Notes: generated by a model from the sequence alone, not told the origin. Shown: positions 1 to 5,803, counted from the stretch's first letter. The stretch is DNA of 5,803 nucleotides from Desulfobacterales bacterium (GCA_030066455.1 JASJBQ010000302.1:1-5803); one strand, 5' to 3'. Translations and numbers: made by a program.

Positions 1-1349
1 AGGACATCGCCGGCGCCGGCCGTGGCCATCGCGTCGCAGCCGCTGCGGTTGATGGCGACCCGGCCGTCCGGAAAACCGATCATCGAAGCGGCGCCCTTCA
101 GGACGATGATCGCCTGGAATTTCCTGGCCGCCGCCTGCAGGCGTCCGACCGGGTCGCCCAGAAGGGTGTCGACGGACACACCCGTGAGCCGGGACATCTC
201 ACCCGGGTGAGGCGTGAGGACGGTGGACCCGGCCTGGCGTCCGGCCAGGATATTCGGCGCGCGGCTCAGCATGCTCAGGGCATCACCGTCCAGGAGCAGC
301 GGCAGTTCGGCGGATTCCGCGAGCTCGCCGATCAGGCGGGCGGTTTCATCATCGAGCGAGAGGCCAGGCCCCATGACGAGCATGTCGACCTGCCCGATGC
401 GCGCCAGCAGGTCGGCTTTGTTGCTGTAGGCCAGGCTGCCCGCAGGGGTTTCCGCCTGGGGATGAAAGACGATTTCGCTGCCCTGGGCGGCGACCACGGG
501 GACGATCGACGCCGGTGCGGCCAGCCGGGAGTATCCCCCGCCGGCCTTGAGAAAAGCCATGGCGGCCAGATAGGGGGCGCCGTAATAGCCTGCCGCCCCG
601 GCGACGAAGAGCACATCGCCGAAAGTACCCTTGTGCCCCGCGGGATCGCGGGCCGGCAGGGGCGGGGGGTGGTTGACGGCGATGGCAAGCTGCGGTGCGC
701 AGGTCAGGACCGGCGGAAAGGAGATCCGGGTGACGTAACATGCGCCGCCGTGATGGGCCCCGGGATAGAGCAGGTTGCCGACCTTGGGCAGGCCGAAGGT
801 CACGGTGGCGTCCGCTTTCACCGCCACCCCCATGACCTGTCCCGAGTCACCGCTGACGCCCGAAGGGATGTCGAGGCTCAAAACCGGTTTGTCGGCGGCG
901 TTGATCATGGCGATGACTTCGGCATAATGCCCGCTGACGGGTTTGGAAAGCCCGGTGCCGAAGATGCCGTCGACGATGAGGTCGGCCGCTTCGATCAGTG
1001 CCCGGATCCGGGTCGGATCCTTGGATATCACCACCTCGGCCGCGAGCCCTTCGAGCATGTCGAAGTTGGTGCGGGCCGCCCCGCGGTAGCGGGACGGGTC
1101 GCCCAGGAGCAATACGACCGGTTGCCCCCCGTCCGAAAGGATTTTGCGGGCGATCACAAAACCGTCTCCCCCGTTGTTGCCGGCGCCGCAGCAGACGAGG
1201 GTGCGCCCCCTGGTCGGACCCCAGCGGTCGACGAGCACCCGGTAGGCGGCCAGCCCGGCATTTTCCATGAGGACAAGCTCCGGGATACCGTATTGGTCGA
1301 TGGCGCTCCGATCCATGGCGCGCATTTGCTCAACCGTGCAGACTCGCAT
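1..1349 (-). CDS. nnr: Bifunctional NAD(P)H-hydrate epimerase / ADP-dependent NAD(P)H-hydrate dehydratase (3' end cut by window edge)
   Basis: This is a cytosolic metabolite-repair enzyme. The N-terminal NnrE (YjeF_N) domain epimerises damaged R-NAD(P)HX to the S form. The C-terminal NnrD domain, a ribokinase-like fold, dehydrates S-NAD(P)HX back to NAD(P)H using ADP. I translated the minus strand and found 449 uninterrupted codons. NnrE spans about residues 1-220, with GNNGGDG at 57-63, VDGIFGTG at 126-133 and the LDIPSGV loop at 159-165. NnrD starts near 235, with KGTFGDVL at 240-247, GPGL at 327-330, LDGDAL at 353-358, HPGE at 381-384 and LKGA at 417-420. The last motif, MATAGAGDV at 441-449, is the nucleotide/catalytic loop. 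The usual fusion is about 490-520 residues, so some 50-70 lie past the left edge. The ATG at 1349 is chosen because GGAG (1356-1359) sits 6 nt upstream and the MRVCTVEQMRAMD start is typical. The gene is divergent from iorA. Identification is firm. Confidence 0.96.
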   Translation of the reverse strand, partial: MRVCTVEQMRAMDRSAIDQYGIPELVLMENAGLAAYRVLVDRWGPTRGRTLVCCGAGNNGGDGFVIARKILSDGGQPVVLLLGDPSRYRGAARTNFDMLEGLAAEVVISKDPTRIRALIEAADLIVDGIFGTGLSKPVSGHYAEVIAMINAADKPVLSLDIPSGVSGDSGQVMGVAVKADATVTFGLPKVGNLLYPGAHHGGACYVTRISFPPVLTCAPQLAIAVNHPPPLPARDPAGHKGTFGDVLFVAGAAGYYGAPYLAAMAFLKAGGGYSRLAAPASIVPVVAAQGSEIVFHPQAETPAGSLAYSNKADLLARIGQVDMLVMGPGLSLDDETARLIGELAESAELPLLLDGDALSMLSRAPNILAGRQAGSTVLTPHPGEMSRLTGVSVDTLLGDPVGRLQAAARKFQAIIVLKGAASMIGFPDGRVAINRSGCDAMATAGAGDV

Positions 1350-1387
1350 TTTTGACTCCGTATGTTGGGGTTGCGGGGGGAGCCGGC

Positions 1388-1401
1388 GGAATCGTGATTC
1401 C
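1388..1401. repeat. 14-bp perfect inverted repeat, operator-like
   Basis: GGAATC-GT-GATTCC reads as a perfect 6-bp dyad with a 2-base centre. It lies 39 bases upstream of the nnr start and about 85 bases upstream of the iorA promoter candidate. The loop is too short for a stable RNA hairpin, so if it matters it is more likely a protein-binding site on DNA. No regulator family is recognised, and a chance dyad of this length in a 312-base gap cannot be excluded. Confidence 0.3.
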
Positions 1402-1484
1402 CGGAGGCGCAGGGGCCGGCAATCCTATCTTTCACCTAACAGAGAAATGGAGCGGGTATCAAGCGTTGAGGCTAACCCATTGGC

Positions 1485-1514
1485 TTGACAAACAATGCCC
1501 CCTCGGATTATCTG
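1485..1514 (+). promoter_or_regulatory. Candidate sigma-70 promoter for the iorA leader
   Basis: A perfect -35 hexamer, TTGACA (1485-1490), is followed after 17 or 18 bases by TTATCT (1508) or TATCTG (1509). The -10 is poor: TATCTG keeps only the TAT of TATAAT. A start near 1520 would give a leader of about 140 nt before the iorA TTG codon. The perfect -35 in the only AT-richer part of the gap is the main support. The weak -10 suggests a low-level or activator-dependent promoter. Confidence 0.42.
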
Positions 1515-1549
1515 ACACAGGTTTAAGAGACGCTAAGGAGTGCCCATCC

Positions 1550-1592
1550 CTATCTGCGCCGGGGCTTCCCGAAGGCTCCGGCGATAGTTTTT
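1550..1592 (+). terminator. Intrinsic terminator-like hairpin upstream of iorA (possible attenuator)
   Basis: The core stem pairs 1557-1567 with 1573-1583 over 11 consecutive pairs (two are G-U), around a five-base loop CCCGA. A lower stem, CTAT (1550-1553) with ATAG (1584-1587), adds four pairs across a 3-base bulge, so the helix runs directly into TTTTT (1588-1592). This is the layout of a Rho-independent terminator reading rightwards. No T tract follows on the other strand, so it is not bidirectional. No gene on the plus strand ends upstream of it within the window. It therefore either attenuates iorA transcription from the 1485 promoter or ends a short RNA of about 70 nt. Confidence 0.68.
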
Positions 1593-1600
1593 CCCAGTCG

Positions 1601-1629
1601 TTGAAGCGCCCTGGCCGCCGCGTTATTGA
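1601..1629 (+). promoter_or_regulatory. Weak second promoter candidate between the hairpin and iorA
   Basis: TTGAAG (1601-1606, four of six matches to the -35 consensus) and TATTGA (1624-1629, three of six) are separated by exactly 17 bases. A start near 1636 would leave a 5' leader of about 26 nt with the ribosome-binding site intact. If real, it would let iorAB escape the upstream terminator. The match is weak and could be chance. Confidence 0.2.
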
Positions 1630-1647
1630 GACCGGGTATTGATTCAC

Positions 1648-1653
1648 GAGGAG
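1648..1653 (+). promoter_or_regulatory. Ribosome-binding site that fixes the iorA TTG start
   Basis: GAGGAG lies 8 bases before the TTG at 1662. The frame is open 12 codons further upstream, to another TTG at 1626, but that codon has no purine-rich site in front of it and its extra residues (RPGIDSRGDGQ) do not look like the family N-terminus. Confidence 0.8.
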
Positions 1654-1661
1654 ACGGACAG

Positions 1662-3485
1662 TTGGCGGAACGCAAGCTGCTGCTCGGCAACGAAGCGATT
1701 GCCCGCGGTCTGATCGAAAACGGCTGTGCCATGGCGACGTCCTACCCCGGCACACCGGCATCGGAAATCCTGGCCGCGGTGGCGCATTTTCAGAAAATTC
1801 ATCAACTCCCAATGCACACCCAGTGGGCCGTCAACGAAAAGGTGGCCCTGGAGATCGCCTACGCCGGCGCCCAGGCCGGCCTGCGCACAGCCGTGGCCAT
1901 GAAACAGGTGGGGCTGAATGTGGCCTCGGATCCGCTCATGAGCGCGGCCTACATGGGGACCCGTGGCGGGTTCGTGGTGATCAGCGCCGACGATCCAGGG
2001 CCGCACTCTTCCCAGACCGAGCAGGACAGCCGGATGATGGCCATGATGGCCAAGATTCCGGTGCTCGATCCCGATTCGCCCCGGCAGGCCCGTGAGATGA
2101 TCGATGTGGCCTTCAGTCTGTCCGAGGCGCATGCCATCCCGGTCATGCTGCGGCCCACAACCCGTGTCTGCCATGCCCGCCAGGATATCGCGCTGCGGAC
2201 ACCGGCCATGCTGGCTCGTGAGGCCGCTTTCGAAAAGGATCCGGCCCGCTGGGCGGCCACACCCAAATTCCGGCAGCAGCTCCACCGCGAACTGGAGGCC
2301 AAGCTGGCGGCCATCGCCCGGTTCGAAGCCACCGCGCCACGGCGGCTGAACCCCGGGGCCGAAGGGCGTCGGGCGGTGGTCCTCTCCGGGGTGGCCGCCG
2401 CCCATGCCTGCGAGATCGTTCAGTCCATGGGGCTGTGGTCGGAGCTGCCGCTTTACCAGGTCCTGCAGCCTTACCCCTTGCATCTGGCGTTTATCACCCA
2501 TCTGCGCGAGCGTTATGCGGACGTGCTGGTGATCGAAGAGACCACCGGCGTGATTGAAATGCAGGTTGCCGACCGCGATCGCGTCCAGGGGAAGCTGACG
2601 GGGCGGGTGCCCGCCGTGGGCGAGCTCACGCCCGAGATGATTGCGCAGGTGCTCGATCGCTTCACGGGGCGTCCTGTTCAGGACGCCGCAGCGCCCGCCA
2701 CGCCGGGTCGACGCCCCACCCTGTGTGCCGGCTGCCCTCACCGGGCCAGTTTCTTCGCCATCAAAAAAGCGGCGCGCAAGGCGATCTACACCAGCGACAT
2801 CGGCTGCTACACCCTCGGGCTGAACCTGGGTGCCGTGGACACGGTGCTCTGCATGGGGGCCGCCATCAGCCAGGCCGCCGGTTTTTATCACGCTTACAAA
2901 CATGCGGCCAAACGCCCGGATATCGTCGCCACCATCGGGGATTCCACGTTTTTCCATGCCGGCCTGCCGGCCCTCGTGGATGCCGTCAACCAGGATGTGC
3001 GCTTCGTGCTCGTCATTCTGGACAATCGCACCACGGCCATGACCGGCAATCAGCCCACGCCGGCCAGCGGCGTGGGGGCCGGCGGTGAAGTGTTACAGAC
3101 GGTGGACATCGAAGCTGCGGTCCGGGGCTGCGGTGTCGACTACCTGCGCATCGCCAACCCCTACCACACCGCTGAACTGATTGCGGTGCTGAAGGCGGCC
3201 GTGGCCCACAGCCGGGAGACCGGGCCCGCCGTGGTGATTTCGCGTTATCCCTGCATCCTCGACAAACGTCAGGCCGCCACACAAGGCCAGGCGGGTGTCC
3301 CGGCCATTACAGATGACTGCGACGGCTGCGGTTACTGCGTCCAGCAGTTCGAATGTCCGGCCATCGCTCTGGATGGGGCCGAATCCCGGGCGCGGATCGA
3401 TGAAGTGCTCTGCAGCGGCTGCGGGGTCTGTCTGCATGTCTGCCCGAAAGAGTCGATTCAACCACAGCCGTCGCTGAAGATCTAA
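1662..3485 (+). CDS. iorA: Indolepyruvate:ferredoxin oxidoreductase, alpha subunit
   Basis: This is the large catalytic subunit of the cytosolic IorAB complex. It oxidatively decarboxylates indolepyruvate and other arylpyruvates with CoA, giving aryl-acetyl-CoA, CO2 and reduced ferredoxin. The product is 607 residues, normal for the family. The N-terminal 2-oxoacid oxidoreductase domain (about 1-200) has SYPGTPASE at 27-35, the NEKVALE segment with Glu59, and DDPGPHSSQTEQDSR at 110-124. The TPP domain begins at CAGCPH (355-360). GDS (426-428) and DNRTTAMTG (454-462) form the TPP/Mg motif. The C-terminal ferredoxin domain has two four-cysteine sets: Cys553, 556, 559, 565 (a CX2CX2CX5C spacing) and Cys584, 587, 590, 594, predicting two [4Fe-4S] clusters. 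TTG is the start because of GAGGAG at 1648 and the family-typical AERKLLLGNEAIARG beginning. iorB follows after 18 bases. Identification is firm; the exact arylpyruvate preference is not readable. Confidence 0.97.
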   Translation: MAERKLLLGNEAIARGLIENGCAMATSYPGTPASEILAAVAHFQKIHQLPMHTQWAVNEKVALEIAYAGAQAGLRTAVAMKQVGLNVASDPLMSAAYMGTRGGFVVISADDPGPHSSQTEQDSRMMAMMAKIPVLDPDSPRQAREMIDVAFSLSEAHAIPVMLRPTTRVCHARQDIALRTPAMLAREAAFEKDPARWAATPKFRQQLHRELEAKLAAIARFEATAPRRLNPGAEGRRAVVLSGVAAAHACEIVQSMGLWSELPLYQVLQPYPLHLAFITHLRERYADVLVIEETTGVIEMQVADRDRVQGKLTGRVPAVGELTPEMIAQVLDRFTGRPVQDAAAPATPGRRPTLCAGCPHRASFFAIKKAARKAIYTSDIGCYTLGLNLGAVDTVLCMGAAISQAAGFYHAYKHAAKRPDIVATIGDSTFFHAGLPALVDAVNQDVRFVLVILDNRTTAMTGNQPTPASGVGAGGEVLQTVDIEAAVRGCGVDYLRIANPYHTAELIAVLKAAVAHSRETGPAVVISRYPCILDKRQAATQGQAGVPAITDDCDGCGYCVQQFECPAIALDGAESRARIDEVLCSGCGVCLHVCPKESIQPQPSLKI

Positions 3486-3495
3486 CCTTAATTGC

Positions 3496-3499
3496 GGAG
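3496..3499 (+). promoter_or_regulatory. Ribosome-binding site of iorB
   Basis: GGAG, within GCGGAG, lies 4 bases before the ATG at 3504, which is on the short side. It favours that ATG over the in-frame TTG at 3492, which would overlap the site and has no site of its own. Confidence 0.65.
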
Positions 3500-3503
3500 T
3501 AAA

Positions 3504-4058
3504 ATGAGCACCGACGTTCAACAGCAGATCGTGATCAGCGGGGTGGGCGGGCAGGGGGTCCTGTTTGTCACCCGGCTGATCGCGGAAGCCGCCATCACCC
3601 GCGGCCTTTCGGTATTGACCTCCGAAACCCACGGCATGGCCCAACGTGGCGGCTCGGTGGTCTCCCATCTCAAAATAGGCGATTTCGCCAGTCCACTGAT
3701 CAGAAGCGGGTGCGCCGACGGCCTGCTGGGGCTCAAGGCCGAAAGCCGCGACCTGCATGGCCACTTCATCCGTGCCGACGGCTGGCAAGTGGTCAACGCC
3801 ACGGCCGCGGCGGCCGGTGTCGCCCACGTGGACGCGGACGCGGTTGCCGCACGCATCGAAAACCCCCGGGCCGTCAATCTGGTGGTGCTGGGCTTCGCGC
3901 TGGCCCGGCTCGGCAGCGGGAATGCAGCGGCCGGCGAACTTTTCTGCAAGCGTGACGACATCGTCCGGGTGCTTGAAACCCGCCTGGCGGAGCGCCCGGA
4001 GCTTCTGGCCGCATCCCGACGGGCACTCGATGCCGGCTGCGCGGCCGGTGGCGGCTGA
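3504..4058 (+). CDS. iorB: Indolepyruvate:ferredoxin oxidoreductase, beta subunit
   Basis: This is the small subunit of IorAB, equivalent to the gamma domain of pyruvate:ferredoxin oxidoreductases; it pairs with IorA and contributes to the CoA/2-oxoacid site. The product is 184 residues, close to the usual 180-200. The family signature GVGGQGVL is at 13-20 and the second one, ETHGMAQRGGSV, at 41-52. The TSETHGMAQRGG loop is nearly invariant in IorB and its relatives. The C-terminus is Ala/Arg-rich and ends in AAGGG, with no further domain and no cysteine cluster. It lies 18 bases after iorA, so the two are co-transcribed and co-translated. An alternative label of a generic 2-oxoacid:acceptor oxidoreductase gamma subunit is unlikely because of the adjacent iorA. 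Confidence 0.95.
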   Translation: MSTDVQQQIVISGVGGQGVLFVTRLIAEAAITRGLSVLTSETHGMAQRGGSVVSHLKIGDFASPLIRSGCADGLLGLKAESRDLHGHFIRADGWQVVNATAAAAGVAHVDADAVAARIENPRAVNLVVLGFALARLGSGNAAAGELFCKRDDIVRVLETRLAERPELLAASRRALDAGCAAGGG

Positions 4059-4086
4059 CCCGCATCTGCCCGGATTGAAACCACAG

Positions 4087-4103
4087 CCGCCGAAAGCCGG
4101 CGG
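4087..4103 (+). other. GC-rich hairpin between iorB and dctP
   Basis: CCGCCG (4087-4092) pairs perfectly with CGGCGG (4098-4103) around the loop AAAGC. There is no T tract after it (AGAAATGAAC follows), so it is not an intrinsic terminator. In a 107-base gap between co-directional genes it could act as an RNA-processing or 3'-end-stabilising element that uncouples iorAB and dctP levels. A 6-bp GC stem can also arise by chance in DNA of this composition. Confidence 0.3.
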
Positions 4104-4152
4104 AGAAATGAACGCGACCGTCGTCCATTGACCGAGGGCGGTCCCCAGCGGT

Positions 4153-4157
4153 GGAGG
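4153..4157 (+). promoter_or_regulatory. Ribosome-binding site that fixes the dctP start
   Basis: GGAGG lies 8 bases before the ATG at 4166. An in-frame GTG at 4151 overlaps this site and would add five charged residues (MEERK) in front of the signal peptide, so the ATG is preferred. Confidence 0.8.
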
Positions 4158-4165
4158 AAAGGAAA

Positions 4166-5188
4166 ATGACGAAGAGAACGTTCGCACCCCTGACACTCGG
4201 CCTGATGCTGATCATGGCGGCGGTCCTGATACTACCGGGAGCGGTGACGGCCGAGACCATTTCCCTCAGCTACGCCAATTTTCCCCCGGCACCCACCTTT
4301 CCCTGCGTGCAGATGGAACGCTGGAAAGTGGAGGTCGAGAAACGCACCAACGGCCAGGTCCAGATCAAGACCTATCCCGGGGGCACCCTGCTGGGCGCCA
4401 AGGAAATGATGGACGGCGTCATCGCCGGTCAGGCCGATATCGGCAATCTCTGCATGGCCTACCAGCCGGGCCGCTTCATCGTGACCAATGCCACGAGCCT
4501 GCCACTGGGCATTCCCGACGCGCATGTGGGCAGCCTGGTTTTGTGGGAGCTCTACCAGAAATACCAGCCCAAGGCTTTCGCGCAGGTCAAGGTGCTGACC
4601 ATGTTCACCACCGCGCCGGCCAACATCATGTCCAAGAAGCCCGTGCGCAGCCTTGCGGATATCAAGGGATTGGATCTGCGGGCCTCGGGCGGGGCCGCAC
4701 AGATTTTGAAGGCCTGGGGCGCCAACCAGGTGGGAATGCCCATGTCCGCCACCCCCGAAGCGCTCCAGAAGGGCGTGGTTCAGGGGCTGTTTTCTTCGCT
4801 CGAGGTCATGAAAGACCTGAAATTTGCCGAGACCTGTAAATATGTGACCATGACCGACACGGTCATCTATCCGTTTGCCGTCGTGATGAACATGGATCGC
4901 TGGAAGGCCCTACCCCCCGACGTCCAGAAAGTGATGGACGAACTGGCGCGGGAGCAGGCCGAGTGGACCGGCACCTACATGGACGGGCATGTCAAGAAGG
5001 CGATGGAATGGTCGGTGGCGACCCACAAGGTGGAGGTCATCAACCTTGACGCCGCCGCCCAGGCCGAATGGGACGGACGCCTGCAGTTCATCACCGACAA
5101 CTGGATCAAGGATGCTAACGACAAGGGTTTTCCGGCCCCGTCCATCGTCGACGACATCAAGCTGCTGACCACAAAGCATATGCCGTAA
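4166..5188 (+). CDS. dctP: TRAP transporter periplasmic solute-binding protein, DctP family
   Basis: This is an extracytoplasmic receptor that captures an organic anion in the periplasm and hands it to the DctQ-DctM membrane pair. The product is 340 residues, typical of the family. It begins with a Sec signal peptide: TKR, a hydrophobic core at about 8-23, and likely cleavage after VTA at 29, giving a mature start of ETISLSYANF. There is no lipobox. The PGGTLLGAKEMMDGVIAGQADIG region (71-93) and DIKGLDLRASGG (165-176) are typical DctP blocks. Arg172 sits at the position of the arginine that binds the ligand carboxylate in characterised members. QGLFSSLEVMKDLKFAE (206-222) forms the second part of the pocket and differs from the classical C4-dicarboxylate receptors, so the substrate is unknown. 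The mature protein keeps three cysteines (47, 96, 224). dctQ follows on the same strand, as expected; iorB lies 107 bases upstream. The family call is firm but the ligand is not assigned. Confidence 0.94.
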   Translation: MTKRTFAPLTLGLMLIMAAVLILPGAVTAETISLSYANFPPAPTFPCVQMERWKVEVEKRTNGQVQIKTYPGGTLLGAKEMMDGVIAGQADIGNLCMAYQPGRFIVTNATSLPLGIPDAHVGSLVLWELYQKYQPKAFAQVKVLTMFTTAPANIMSKKPVRSLADIKGLDLRASGGAAQILKAWGANQVGMPMSATPEALQKGVVQGLFSSLEVMKDLKFAETCKYVTMTDTVIYPFAVVMNMDRWKALPPDVQKVMDELAREQAEWTGTYMDGHVKKAMEWSVATHKVEVINLDAAAQAEWDGRLQFITDNWIKDANDKGFPAPSIVDDIKLLTTKHMP

Positions 5189-5324
5189 GCAGGGACGGGT
5201 CGTTTGGCGGACGGTGAACCGGTGAGATCTTACACCTGTTCGTCAGCGTTTGTTCCGGCGCGCCAGCTTTTTGCCGCATCCATCGGTGAGGGTGGTTTGC
5301 GCCCTTCCCGCAGCGCGCGTGGCC

Positions 5325-5341
5325 GTGCTGGAAACCAGCGC
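5325..5341 (+). other. Hairpin in the dctP-dctQ gap
   Basis: GTGCTGG (5325-5331) and CCAGCGC (5335-5341) form a 7-bp stem with one G-U pair and an AAA loop. Only three T residues follow after CCG, so it is at best a weak terminator. A structure between the receptor gene and the membrane-subunit genes would fit the need for more DctP than DctQM. The rest of the 199-base gap (5189-5387) holds no open frame that looks like protein. A five-T run at 5268-5272 has no good stem before it, and the TATAAA at 5347-5352 has no good -35. Confidence 0.3.
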
Positions 5342-5387
5342 CCGTTTATAAATCGAGGGGAAACCAATTAACAAGGCAGGAAACCGC

Positions 5388-5803
5388 ATGTTGACGGCTC
5401 CGCTGGAGCGCATGGAACGCCACCTGATCAACCTGTCCGTATTTTGCGGCGGTGCGACCCTGGTAGGGATGATCGCCCTGACCTGCGCCAACATCCTCGT
5501 GCGCACCGTCGGGGACCCCATTCGGGGTACCTTCGAACTCATGGGCTACGGCGGTGCCGTCGTTACCGCCCTCGCCCTGGGCTACACCCAGAAGCGCCGC
5601 GGCCACATCGCCGTGAATGTGCTTATCGACCGGTTCCCGCCCCGTGTGCGCAAAGGCCTCAACAGCCTGAACGACGCAGCCTGCGGGCTGTTTTTCATCG
5701 TGGTCACCTGGCAGCTCATCCAAAAAGCCAACGGTTTCGTCCGCACCGGCGAGGTTTCCGAGACGTTGCGCGTGGTTTTTTATCCGTTCACCTATACCGT
5801 GGC
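5388..5803 (+). CDS. dctQ: TRAP transporter small membrane subunit, DctQ family (3' end cut by window edge)
   Basis: This is the four-helix inner-membrane subunit that supports the DctM transport subunit and docks the DctP receptor. 138 complete codons are visible of about 160-180 expected. A first hydrophobic segment lies at about 16-37 (SVFCGGATLVGMIALT...), a second at 49-66, a third at 95-113 and the start of a fourth near 127. The family signature is present: Glu50 in GTFELMGYGG, followed by LGYTQKRRGHIAVNVLIDRFP (64-84), the characteristic arginine-rich cytoplasmic turn with an H-I-x-V strand. The ATG at 5388 is supported by AGGA at 5378-5381, 6 bases upstream. The adjacent dctP confirms the identity. 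A dctM gene should follow immediately to the right of the window. Confidence 0.92.
   Translation, partial: MLTAPLERMERHLINLSVFCGGATLVGMIALTCANILVRTVGDPIRGTFELMGYGGAVVTALALGYTQKRRGHIAVNVLIDRFPPRVRKGLNSLNDAACGLFFIVVTWQLIQKANGFVRTGEVSETLRVVFYPFTYTV

Larger units (their letters stand above)
1350..1661. other. Divergent nnr-iorA intergenic region with no convincing gene
   Basis: This is a 312-base gap between two divergent genes. It is less GC-rich than its flanks and no reading frame in it looks like a protein; the one long frame is Gly/Pro-rich and has no ribosome site. In order it contains a perfect inverted repeat at 1388-1401, a short TCAA-gcg-TTGA dyad at 1459-1469, a TTGACA-type promoter candidate at 1485-1514 and a terminator-like hairpin with a T tract at 1550-1592. 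A weaker second promoter candidate follows (TTGAAG at 1601, 17-nt spacer, TATTGA at 1624), and then the iorA ribosome-binding site. I could not find a clear sigma-70 promoter for nnr on the minus strand; TAGGAT (1415-1420, minus) is the only -10-like hexamer and its -35 is poor. Confidence 0.7.

Noticed and set aside
207..1355. Long plus-strand frame of 382 codons opposite nnr
   Set aside because: It is an antisense shadow of the clearly identified NnrE-NnrD gene in high-GC DNA, with no family features of its own.
1481..1498. TGGC...TGC spacing considered as a sigma-54 promoter for iorA
   Set aside because: The GG and GC dinucleotides are 13 bases apart instead of the required 10. The same check in the dctP-dctQ gap also failed.
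1352..1642. Plus-strand frame of 96 codons in the nnr-iorA gap
   Set aside because: It has no ribosome-binding site, low-complexity Gly/Pro/Ser composition, and runs through the promoter candidate and the terminator hairpin.
1644..2957. Minus-strand frame of 437 codons opposite iorA
   Set aside because: The composition (Gly/His/Arg-rich) is typical of an antisense frame, and iorA on the other strand has every family motif.
4108..4131. Tiny ORF (MNATVVH) after the hairpin between iorB and dctP, considered as a leader peptide
   Set aside because: The GGAG is only 2 bases from the ATG, the peptide has no run of a control amino acid, and no terminator follows.
3093..4196. Minus-strand frame of 367 codons across the end of iorA and all of iorB
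   Set aside because: It runs opposite two certain genes and across their junction, and shows no recognisable domain.
5257..5272. GGCGCGCC followed by five T residues, considered as a dctP terminator
   Set aside because: The 8-base palindrome has no loop and cannot form a hairpin within one strand, and no alternative stem ends next to the T run.
1..5803. Search for CRISPR repeats, tRNA/rRNA, insertion-sequence ends or a defence or toxin-antitoxin gene pair
   Set aside because: No direct repeats of spacer-like periodicity, no tRNA-like cloverleaf, no transposase or terminal inverted repeats, and every substantial coding frame is explained by the five metabolic and transport genes.

Overview
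The window is high-GC chromosomal DNA carrying five recognisable genes, two of them cut by the window edges. The gene set is a ferredoxin-linked arylpyruvate oxidoreductase, a TRAP transporter and a fused NAD(P)HX repair enzyme. Together with the look of the proteins, this suggests an anaerobic bacterium, most likely a sulfate-reducer-like member of the Desulfobacterota (former Deltaproteobacteria). That placement is inferred from remembered family resemblance, not from a search.

Layout. On the minus strand, from 1349 leftwards off the window, lies a bifunctional NAD(P)H-hydrate epimerase/dehydratase (NnrE-NnrD fusion). It lacks only the end of its dehydratase domain. A divergent intergenic region (1350-1661) follows. 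It holds a candidate promoter pointing right, a short leader and a strong intrinsic-terminator hairpin lying before the next gene. Rightwards come iorA (1662-3485) and iorB (3504-4058), the two subunits of indolepyruvate:ferredoxin oxidoreductase, 18 bases apart and surely one operon. After a 107-base gap comes dctP (4166-5188), a TRAP periplasmic solute-binding protein. After a 199-base gap comes dctQ (from 5388), the small TRAP membrane subunit, which runs off the right edge. A dctM gene is expected just beyond it.

How the genes may work together. IorAB oxidatively decarboxylates arylpyruvates, the transamination products of Trp, Phe and Tyr, to aryl-acetyl-CoA and reduces ferredoxin. In the sulfate-reducer setting this would feed electrons and acyl-CoA from amino-acid fermentation. 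The TRAP genes follow on the same strand and may import an organic acid related to that pathway, but the ligand cannot be read from the sequence. The nnr gene is a housekeeping metabolite-repair gene and is probably not functionally linked.

No mobile element, CRISPR array, tRNA/rRNA or defence-type system is visible. The least ordinary part is the iorA leader, where a promoter-like element, an unexplained stretch of about 70 nt and a textbook terminator precede the gene. That arrangement suggests attenuation or a small RNA.
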